Below are positions 32,938-39,206 of a DNA stretch of 64,000 nucleotides, piece after piece (within the stretch, counting starts at the first letter, position 1; the number at the start of each line of letters is the position of its first letter). The stretch is from DASREM01 sp035652095 (lineage in GTDB: Bacteria; Acidobacteriota; Terriglobia; Terriglobales; Acidobacteriaceae). The notes under the pieces are model-generated. The model searched no databases, was not told where the DNA came from, and saw nothing but the letters and a program-made list of their open reading frames with translations. The stretch is from NCBI GenBank assembly GCA_035652095.1, contig DASREM010000055.1, forward strand, positions 310,001 to 374,000, read 5' to 3'. Position numbers and translations under genes: made by a program.

Positions 32938-34173
32938 ATGTCGCAGGTTAACGAAACTCAGAATCTGGCGCCCAACGTCCAAGACAAGCGAAAACCTGCT
33001 CCGGGCGTCCTGCCCAAGAATGCTCAGACTTGGGTTGTGATGGGCCTGACGGCGGTCATCATGATCATGCTTTGGGTGTCGGGGCCGGCGAAAGGCGCGA
33101 AATCATCTCAGAAGCCGGAGACTGCAAAGGCCGAAACGGTTGTTGGACTCAGTCCTGCGGAAATCGCGTCCCGCCTTGAGCAGGTACGGCGTGACCAGCA
33201 GACGCCTCTCACTCCGGCACAGCGTCTCTTCGGCCAACAGCCCGGACGTGTGGATGACCCGAATCCGTCTATAGCGAATCAAGGCTCCGCTCCGCCCGCG
33301 GAGCAAGATCCGATCAAACAAGATTTGCGTCGTCGGGAGTACATGGCGCGTTTCGCGTCCAACGTTTCGCTGAGCTATCGCTCGCCACAAGCTGGCGACC
33401 CAACCAAAATGGCTGCGGACCCGACAGCGCAATTGGCGTTGGATTTGTCAGCCCTTGAGATGCCGAGCCCTCCCCCAACTCCCCCTGCCAATGGCGTGCC
33501 GCAGGCATCGCAACTGTCCGCTAATTCTGAAGAGCCGTCGAAGAAGAGGAGCAATCCGAATTTCAATCAGTCGAGCGGCAAAGACTACGTGGTCTTTGAA
33601 GGGACAGTGCTTGAAACCACGCTGGTCACGAGATTGAACGGTGACTTCAGCGGTCCTGTCATTTGCATGATGACCAATAGCATCTACTCCCACGACGGAC
33701 AGCGCCTGCTCATACCTGCTGGCACAAAAGTCATGGGACAAACGAAGCGAGTCGAGGGCTTCGGTCAGACACGGCTCGCATTGGTCTTTCATCGGCTCAT
33801 CATGCCGGACGGCTACTCCGTTGACCTCGATCAATTCCAGGGCTTGAACCAGATTGGAGAGACGGGTCTCAAAGACAAAGTTAATCATCACTACCTGCAA
33901 ATATTTGGCGCATCCATCGCGGTTGGCGCGATCGGGGGCCTGGCCGAAGTCGGCACCAACACAACGAGTCTCGGACTTGCCGAGACTCCGGCAGATGCCT
34001 ACCGACAGGGCGTCGCCACAAGCCTTTCGCAGTCGTCGATGCACATTCTGGACAGGTTCCTGAACCTGCTCCCAACGATCACCATTCGAGAAGGACACCG
34101 CGTGAAGGTGTACCTCATGCAAGACCTTCTCGTTCCCGACTACGCACAACACGAAATGCCCTCGGACATTTAA
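32938..34173 (+). CDS. virB10: VirB10/TrbI-like channel protein
   Basis: From ATG 32938 the protein has 411 residues. A cytoplasmic tail is followed by one membrane helix (about 30-48) and a proline-rich periplasmic linker (about 160-190). The C-terminal TrbI/VirB10 beta-barrel domain has G-T-V-L-E-T-T-L-V-T-R-L-N-G-D, then R-L-L-I-P-A-G-T-K-V and L-D-Q-F-Q-G. It links the inner-membrane ATPases to the outer-membrane pore. A longer frame from 32704 is open only by chance over virB9. Confidence 0.85.
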   Translation: MSQVNETQNLAPNVQDKRKPAPGVLPKNAQTWVVMGLTAVIMIMLWVSGPAKGAKSSQKPETAKAETVVGLSPAEIASRLEQVRRDQQTPLTPAQRLFGQQPGRVDDPNPSIANQGSAPPAEQDPIKQDLRRREYMARFASNVSLSYRSPQAGDPTKMAADPTAQLALDLSALEMPSPPPTPPANGVPQASQLSANSEEPSKKRSNPNFNQSSGKDYVVFEGTVLETTLVTRLNGDFSGPVICMMTNSIYSHDGQRLLIPAGTKVMGQTKRVEGFGQTRLALVFHRLIMPDGYSVDLDQFQGLNQIGETGLKDKVNHHYLQIFGASIAVGAIGGLAEVGTNTTSLGLAETPADAYRQGVATSLSQSSMHILDRFLNLLPTITIREGHRVKVYLMQDLLVPDYAQHEMPSDI

Positions 34174-34182
34174 GGAGCACCT

Positions 34183-34980
34183 ATGAAACGCAAAATCGCA
34201 TTGATATCGCTTCTGCTGGCTTTCGCAGTCAGCCCTGTTTTCGCTCAACTTGGCAGCGGAATCGTGTACGACCCGACGAACTACCACAACGCCGTGCTGC
34301 GCTATCTGCAATTGCAGAAGCAACTGCAGCAGCTTCAGCAGTCATACAACGTCCACATGCAGCAATTCATGTTTATCCAGTCTCAGGCTCGCCAACTCCA
34401 GAACATGGTGGCACGGTATCGCGCCATTCCAACGCTCTGGACGAACCTGAGTGCGGCCAACACGCTCGGCAACACGTCCCGTTGGGTCAATGGCATCAAC
34501 TCGGGAACTTACAGCATCGCGCAGCAGGGCTACGGGCAGATCAATAGGTCTTTGAACGATCCAACCGGAGTGAACACCTACGACGGCCTCAAGCGTTCGT
34601 ATGGGCTGGAAGAGTTATCAGATGGCTCCACGGTTAACAGTATGGCCACAATAGGCGAGATGCGGAATCATGCCCAGCAACTTGAGACGCACATCAAGCA
34701 ACTCGAAGACGACTCGCTGTCGTCCGACTCTGATCTCAACACACAGGTCGCGGTCCTGAACAAGATCAATGCTGCCAGCATGTTGCTTGTTCGCACCATG
34801 CAGGACACAAACAAGCTTTTGGCGTCGCTGCTGGAACAGCAACTTGTGACGACCGAACGCAACCGCACGACGGGCGTTGGCACCATCAACACAGAGTTGT
34901 ATCGGCAACAGCACTTCTCGGAAGCCATGAGTTTCACTGGCTCCATCCCGACACAGATTCAAACGCCGACGGGCCGGTAG
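34183..34980 (+). CDS. VirB5/TrbJ-like secreted protein
   Basis: A 265-residue protein with a clear signal peptide (K-R-K-I-A-L-I-S-L-L-L-A-F-A then V-F-A-Q). The mature part has long coiled-coil helices, with a glutamine-rich repeat at about 45-70 and a second helical region at 160-230. TrbJ and VirB5 proteins look like this and lie at the pilus tip or stabilise the mating pair. It follows virB10 by nine bases. Confidence 0.7.
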   Translation: MKRKIALISLLLAFAVSPVFAQLGSGIVYDPTNYHNAVLRYLQLQKQLQQLQQSYNVHMQQFMFIQSQARQLQNMVARYRAIPTLWTNLSAANTLGNTSRWVNGINSGTYSIAQQGYGQINRSLNDPTGVNTYDGLKRSYGLEELSDGSTVNSMATIGEMRNHAQQLETHIKQLEDDSLSSDSDLNTQVAVLNKINAASMLLVRTMQDTNKLLASLLEQQLVTTERNRTTGVGTINTELYRQQHFSEAMSFTGSIPTQIQTPTGR

Positions 34981-34994
34981 AGGGGGAGTATGCA

Positions 34995-35849
34995 ATGTTT
35001 GCTCCCGTCCAAGATCCGCTCACCTCCCTTGAAGACATTATTCGAGGGCTGATGACCTCGAAGCTCGACCTGTTCGTCGGGATGGGTCAGAACCTCTTCC
35101 GGGGTTTCGCGACCATCCTGATTGCCTGGTTCGGAGTTCAGTCGGCACTTTCAAGCGCGGAAGGTGGCGAAGGCTTCAACTTCGCCCGATTCAGCCGCTT
35201 GTTGCTTGTGATCGCGTTCTGTTTTGCGATGGTCAAGTACTACAGCACGCCGATTCCAGGCTTCGGAATGAGTTTCCCCGACTTGATCATGCAAGAGGCG
35301 TCGTCCCTCTCAAACAGCATTGGCATGGACCAGGCGCGTCTGATCGAAACCAAAGTGACTGAGGTCGAGCAGGGGATGGAACAGCCCAGCGCCATCAATT
35401 TCCACGAGACGCTGACGTTCGTTGTCCTGTACGTGATCTTGGCGACCATTCAAGCCGTCGTCCTGATGATTATCGGCTTTGGATTGATCGCCCAAGCCGT
35501 GTTGTTGCTCGTCGGGCCGGTATTCGTTCCGTTCCTCGTTGTCCCAAAGATGGATTGGCTTTTCTGGGGCTGGTTCAAGGCCTTTCTTCAGTACTCGTTC
35601 TATCAGGTCGTGGCCAGCGCGTTCGTGTACATCTTCGGAAAACTACTGCTGGCGTTCTTCGCGATTGATACTGGCGGGATGACGGTCGAACAGTGGATGA
35701 CCGCATTCCCTGCGATGTTCATCTTCCTGCTGATCGCTATATACGGGCTCCTCAAGATTCCAGCCTTGACGAATCACCTCTTCAGCGGAGCGGCGGGAGC
35801 AGATTCGGGACTGGCGGCGGCAATGATCGCCTATATCAGTCGGGGGTAG
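34995..35849 (+). CDS. VirB6/TrbL-like polytopic membrane protein
   Basis: A 284-residue protein with five or more hydrophobic segments (about 35-55, 72-85, 137-158, 160-180, 190-222 and 238-255). The central F-L-V-V-P-K-M-D-W-L-F-W-G-W-F-K-A-F block is typical of the TrbL/VirB6 family. It forms part of the inner-membrane channel. It is followed after four bases by virB8. Confidence 0.78.
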   Translation: MFAPVQDPLTSLEDIIRGLMTSKLDLFVGMGQNLFRGFATILIAWFGVQSALSSAEGGEGFNFARFSRLLLVIAFCFAMVKYYSTPIPGFGMSFPDLIMQEASSLSNSIGMDQARLIETKVTEVEQGMEQPSAINFHETLTFVVLYVILATIQAVVLMIIGFGLIAQAVLLLVGPVFVPFLVVPKMDWLFWGWFKAFLQYSFYQVVASAFVYIFGKLLLAFFAIDTGGMTVEQWMTAFPAMFIFLLIAIYGLLKIPALTNHLFSGAAGADSGLAAAMIAYISRG

Positions 35850-35853
35850 AGGC

Positions 35854-36537
35854 ATGAGCGCAGAAGGAAAACAGGACTCCAGTTTCAATGCCGCCAAGCA
35901 GCTCTACGCCGAACAGTTTGGCGATGCCATTGTCACGAACACGTATTTGAAGCTCGCGTTGTTGGCAATGGCCCTGGTCTCGGCTGGCTTGATCTATGCG
36001 AACGTGAGAACTGTTCGCATGGTTCAGAATTTCAAGCCACTGGTCATCCGCATCAATGACATCGGCAGAGCGGAGGCCGTCAAGTACGATACGCTCGGCT
36101 ATAAGCCCCAAGACGCGGAGATCAAGTATTTCCTGAGCGATTTCTGCCGGCTCTATTACAGCCGGAACCGCTATACGGTTCGCGACAATTTCAAGAAGTC
36201 ACTGCTCTTCATGGAGGCCCAGCTCGCGAATAGCGTCGCCGAAGCTTACCGGAAGAATCACACAGTCGAGGGATATCTCCAGGACTCCAGCGCCCCGGAT
36301 ATCGACATTGACGTAGGGAAGGTGTCGATTGAGGACTTACGCTCGGCTCCCTACAAGGCAACGGTTGATTTCTACGAGATTGCCTATTCGCCAGCGGAAC
36401 ATGTCGAGATCAAGCGAAAGCTCTATACCGCACACTTCGTTTTTCTCTTTCGCGATTCGGTCCCGAACGATTTGATTCAGGCGAATCCGCTCGGCATCGC
36501 AATCACGTATTTCCGTGAGGATGAGGCATTCCAATGA
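35854..36537 (+). CDS. virB8: VirB8/TrbF-like inner-membrane protein
   Basis: A 227-residue protein with one membrane helix (about 32-50) and a periplasmic VirB8/TrbF domain containing R-Y-T-V-R-D-N-F and a final I-T-Y-F-R-E-D-E-A-F strand. It is an assembly factor of the secretion channel. It is last in the virB operon and overlaps the excisionase-like gene by four bases. Confidence 0.82.
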   Translation: MSAEGKQDSSFNAAKQLYAEQFGDAIVTNTYLKLALLAMALVSAGLIYANVRTVRMVQNFKPLVIRINDIGRAEAVKYDTLGYKPQDAEIKYFLSDFCRLYYSRNRYTVRDNFKKSLLFMEAQLANSVAEAYRKNHTVEGYLQDSSAPDIDIDVGKVSIEDLRSAPYKATVDFYEIAYSPAEHVEIKRKLYTAHFVFLFRDSVPNDLIQANPLGIAITYFREDEAFQ

Positions 36538-36776
36538 AAGCCAATGGCAACGGGAATCACATTCAAATTCAAGAGCGCAAGATGCCAGTCTCTTCTCAGG
36601 ATGCCGCATTCGAGCCCTTGCTCGACAGTTCAGAGGCAGCCGCTCTGCTGAAGATCCATCCAAAAACACTTCAGAAGCTAGCCCGAAATGGCGAGATCGT
36701 GGCAGTTCAGATCGGCAAGCTTTGGCGATTCCGCGCGTCGGCCTTGAACGAATGGCTGGAAAAAATCGCGAGCTAA
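36534..36776 (+). CDS. excisionase-like HTH_17 protein next to the integrase
   Basis: An 80-residue protein with a MerR/excisionase helix-turn-helix (L-D-S-S-E-A-A-A-L-L-K-I-H-P-K-T-L) and a wing (W-R-F-R-A-S-A-L-N-E-W-L). It overlaps virB8 and lies 97 bases upstream of the integrase. This fits a recombination directionality factor and would couple excision to expression of the transfer operon. The alternative is a small repressor. Confidence 0.75.
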   Translation: MKANGNGNHIQIQERKMPVSSQDAAFEPLLDSSEAAALLKIHPKTLQKLARNGEIVAVQIGKLWRFRASALNEWLEKIAS

Positions 36777-36861
36777 ATAATTTTCATGGATAGGCGAATA
36801 AAGATCGAAACGGCTTTTGCGAATGGGTTATTCTAAGCACGGCTGTCGGTGTCGTCTGAAC

Positions 36862-36869
36862 AAAGGAGG
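36862..36869 (+). promoter_or_regulatory. ribosome-binding site that decides the integrase start
   Basis: AAAGGAGG lies four bases before the TTG at 36874. It is the strongest Shine-Dalgarno match in the region and supports TTG initiation over the ATG at 36817, whose first residues (C-R-C-R-L-N-K) are unlike integrases. Confidence 0.65.
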
Positions 36870-36873
36870 AATC

Positions 36874-38100
36874 TTGTTCGGACGCACACGATATCAAGGA
36901 GGAAGTCTCCGATTAGAAGAGCGAAAGAGAGGCCCTGCCGTATGGGTTTACCGATGGTGGGAGAAAGACACCGAAGGAAAACCAATTCGCCGGAAAGCGC
37001 AGCTTGGAAACTTGGAGGAATACCCAAACGAGTCCAAGGCGCAAGCGGCAGCGGATGCACTTCGCTTAACCATCAACGAACAAACCCCTCGTCAGCAGTT
37101 GAAGGAGATCACCATTGCGACTCTCGTTCAACACTATCGCGAACACGAGATGCCGGACGTTTTCTCCAAAAAGCGTCCGGGTATCGGGACAGTTTGCGAG
37201 CACGAAGAAGGGCGCAAGTCCTATTCGACGCAGGAAACTTACGAGGGCTACCTGAAAAAGTGGATCGTGCCGAGATGGGGGTCTTACCGACTCGGAGATG
37301 TCAAAGCAGTCCAGGTGGAACAGTGGCTGAAGACTGTGCCTCTGGCACGGGGCAGCAGGGCGAAGATCAGAAACATCATGAGCGCCCTGTACAGCCACGC
37401 CATACGGTGGGAATGGACGGACAAGAATCCAATCACGCAAGTTCGTCAGAGCGCCAAACGCTCCAAGATTCCGACCGTCTTGTCAGTGGAAGAGATTCAA
37501 CGCCTCTTCTCCTGCATCAAGGAACCATGCCGGACTGCGGTGATTCTCGATGCGGTAAGCGGTTTGCGCGTGGGAGAACTGTTGGGATTGAAGTGGGAGG
37601 ACGTGAGATTCGATCAGCTCGAATTGAACGTGACCCGCTCTGTTTCCCGTCAGGTCGTTACTCCGTGCAAGACGGAAGTTTCACGCAAGCCGATTCCCAT
37701 GAATGCAGAAATCGCAGAGATGCTTTGGAGATGGAGGCAGGAAGCTCCATACAACCAACCGGACGACTGGATTTTCGCAAGCCCACATCGGGCGGGAATC
37801 CAACCGTATTGGCCTGGATCGCTTTACAGGGCGCACCTAAAACCTGCGCTGCTGAGGGCGGGCATTTCTGTTCCAGTCGGCTGGCACACGCTAAGGCACA
37901 GTTTTGGAACCTTGATGAAAGCCAATGGGGAAGACATCAAGACCATCCAAGAACTGCTGCGCCACGCTACCTTCAAAGTCACAGCAGACACTTACACACA
38001 AGCCGTTACGCCGGTGAAACGCGATGCTCAAGCTCGGATTGCAAAGCTGATCATGGCGGATGGCTCCGCATCAAAAGCGATCACGCCGACTCTCCAATAA
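36874..38100 (+). CDS. int: tyrosine site-specific integrase of the ICE
   Basis: From TTG 36874 the protein has 408 residues. It has an arm-binding N-terminal domain (about 1-60), a SAM-like core-binding domain (about 90-195), and a catalytic domain. The catalytic residues are R232 (S-G-L-R-V-G-E), H338-x-x-R341 (H-T-L-R-H), H364 and the nucleophile Y374 (T-A-D-T-Y). A lysine in the K-T-E-V-S beta-hairpin completes the set. The gene ends 65 bases from the 3' end of tRNA-Glu, the usual target arrangement. It should integrate and, with a directionality factor, excise the element. Confidence 0.92.
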   Translation: MFGRTRYQGGSLRLEERKRGPAVWVYRWWEKDTEGKPIRRKAQLGNLEEYPNESKAQAAADALRLTINEQTPRQQLKEITIATLVQHYREHEMPDVFSKKRPGIGTVCEHEEGRKSYSTQETYEGYLKKWIVPRWGSYRLGDVKAVQVEQWLKTVPLARGSRAKIRNIMSALYSHAIRWEWTDKNPITQVRQSAKRSKIPTVLSVEEIQRLFSCIKEPCRTAVILDAVSGLRVGELLGLKWEDVRFDQLELNVTRSVSRQVVTPCKTEVSRKPIPMNAEIAEMLWRWRQEAPYNQPDDWIFASPHRAGIQPYWPGSLYRAHLKPALLRAGISVPVGWHTLRHSFGTLMKANGEDIKTIQELLRHATFKVTADTYTQAVTPVKRDAQARIAKLIMADGSASKAITPTLQ

Positions 38101-38105
38101 CCACT

Positions 38106-38123
38106 TGGACCCTAATGGACCCT
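38106..38123. repeat. tandem 8-base repeat between integrase and tRNA (att region)
   Basis: TGGACCCT occurs at 38106-38113 and again at 38116-38123, spaced one helical turn apart. Short direct repeats here can be arm-type integrase or excisionase binding sites. A partial GGACCCT/AGGGCC pairing followed by a T-run (38107-38145) could also act as a weak terminator for the integrase gene. Confidence 0.35.
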
Positions 38124-38165
38124 GATTCAAAAGGGCCGATTTTTGTAAGTCTTTTGGAATCTTGG

Positions 38166-38240
38166 CGTCCCCGACGGGATTTGAACCCGTGTTACCGCCG
38201 TGAAAGGGCGATGTCCTAGGCCGGGCTAGACGACGGGGAC
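38166..38240 (-). tRNA. tRNA-Glu (UUC), ICE attachment site
   Basis: The minus strand reads as a complete cloverleaf: acceptor GTCCCCG pairs with CGGGGAC, the anticodon loop is C-TTTC-AC with anticodon TTC, and the T-loop is GGTTCAAATCC. No CCA is encoded. The 3' end (38166) faces the integrase, so the attachment core is probably the last 15-25 bases of the tRNA. I found no second copy of that 3' end elsewhere in the window. Confidence 0.93.
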
Positions 38241-38302
38241 CACACACTTAAGGCAGGAGCCTGCGGCTGAGCTTTGATGTTAGCAGCGCCCCCGTCGCAG
38301 TG

Positions 38303-38446
38303 TCAAAAATACGCTGGACGGAATTCAATTCCCGGCTTCTGGATCATCTCAATGATCTCCCATTCTTTTTCTCCCGGCGCATGACGATTCGGAATCTTCT
38401 CCTGATCCTTAGCTCTGAAGAGCAACTTGTCCTGATGTTCGAGGCG
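38303..38446 (-). pseudogene. possible gene remnant or small protein beside tRNA-Glu
   Basis: Minus-strand codons from 38446 to the TGA at 38305-38303 give a 47-residue peptide with good protein character (E-K-E-W-E-I-I-E-M-I and a final G-I-E-F-R-P-A-Y-F). A stop lies directly upstream, and the only usable start is a TTG at 38425, giving 40 residues. This looks like the 3' end of a decayed chromosomal gene or a small conserved protein. The rest of 38241-38538 shows nothing I can name. Confidence 0.3.
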
Positions 38447-38547
38447 TTAGGCAACTAGGCGGGCTTTTCTGGGTTCTGTACTCCCAATCAAATTCCCCCC
38501 ACGGCCAGCGTCACACGATCCTTCAGTAGAATAGTGGCGTGAACGTC

Positions 38548-39141
38548 ATGGCAGATCCTCTCTATTTCAATCTCTGGTTCTCCAGCTTCGAAGGCGAGGA
38601 CATGCTGCCGCATGCGCTCTCGGTGATGCGGCAGTTCCCTTTCTCAACTCAGCGTCCCGGCGTGACGGCGATCGCCTTGCATCCGGTCTCGTGGAACGAG
38701 GCGACGATTCTCGAAGAACAGTTTAGTCCGGGAGTGGAACCGGAGGCCGCTGTCCTCATCGCTTCCGACCTTCTGCACGAGGATTACGCCTACGTCTTCG
38801 AAGCGCACTGGGACCTATGGGCTTTGGACCAAGCCCGCAAGGATTGGACGGTGCAGCCAGAGCAGGTGAGATTCATTGTGCGCGGCGTCGAGTTCGATGA
38901 GGGTGCATTCGAACAGGAAGGCCATATTCAGGTGGATTTCGGATCAGACAGTCCATTTTTGCAGGACCAGGTAGCCCTCACATCCGCAGCGGAAGCCAAG
39001 GTCCGCGCCAACGTGCAGAAACTCGTGGAGTTCACGACCCGGGTGGAAAAGAGTTCTGGCACAAGCGCGCGTCTGCTATGGTCGGAATCGGACGAAAACT
39101 TCGCACAAAAACTGATCGCGCGTCTGCAAAAATTGCAGTGA
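38548..39141 (+). CDS. conserved hypothetical protein (197 aa)
   Basis: The likely start is ATG 38548 (a GTG at 38539 in the same frame adds three residues). The soluble protein is acidic, alpha/beta, with Y-F-N-L-W-F-S near the start, and has no cysteine motif or signal. I do not recognise the family. It is the first intact protein gene on the chromosomal side of the tRNA and converges on ppdK, with the hairpin region 39148-39187 between them. Confidence 0.65.
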   Translation: MADPLYFNLWFSSFEGEDMLPHALSVMRQFPFSTQRPGVTAIALHPVSWNEATILEEQFSPGVEPEAAVLIASDLLHEDYAYVFEAHWDLWALDQARKDWTVQPEQVRFIVRGVEFDEGAFEQEGHIQVDFGSDSPFLQDQVALTSAAEAKVRANVQKLVEFTTRVEKSSGTSARLLWSESDENFAQKLIARLQKLQ

Positions 39142-39156
39142 TAACCACCCGGCAAT

Positions 39157-39187
39157 AAAAAAGCCGGGAGTATTCTGATCTCCCGGC
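39157..39187 (-). terminator. Rho-independent terminator of ppdK
   Basis: On the minus strand an eight-base stem GCCGGGAG / CTCCCGGC (39187-39180 and 39170-39163) with a nine-base loop is followed by six T. It begins 20 bases after the ppdK stop. An alternative hairpin CCCGGC/GCCGGG (39148-39168) uses the same arm and could serve the convergent plus-strand gene. Confidence 0.85.
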
Positions 39188-39206
39188 CAGGAACGGGTTC
39201 GGCCCC

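Noticed and set aside
1..38165. Second copy of the tRNA-Glu 3' end (left att site)
   Set aside because: I looked for the terminal tRNA segment by eye and found no repeat; the boundary is probably outside the window. A direct search is needed to be certain.
36849..38219. A 456-codon frame overlapping the integrase
   Set aside because: It is a shifted reading of the integrase gene and runs into the tRNA; it shows no domain.
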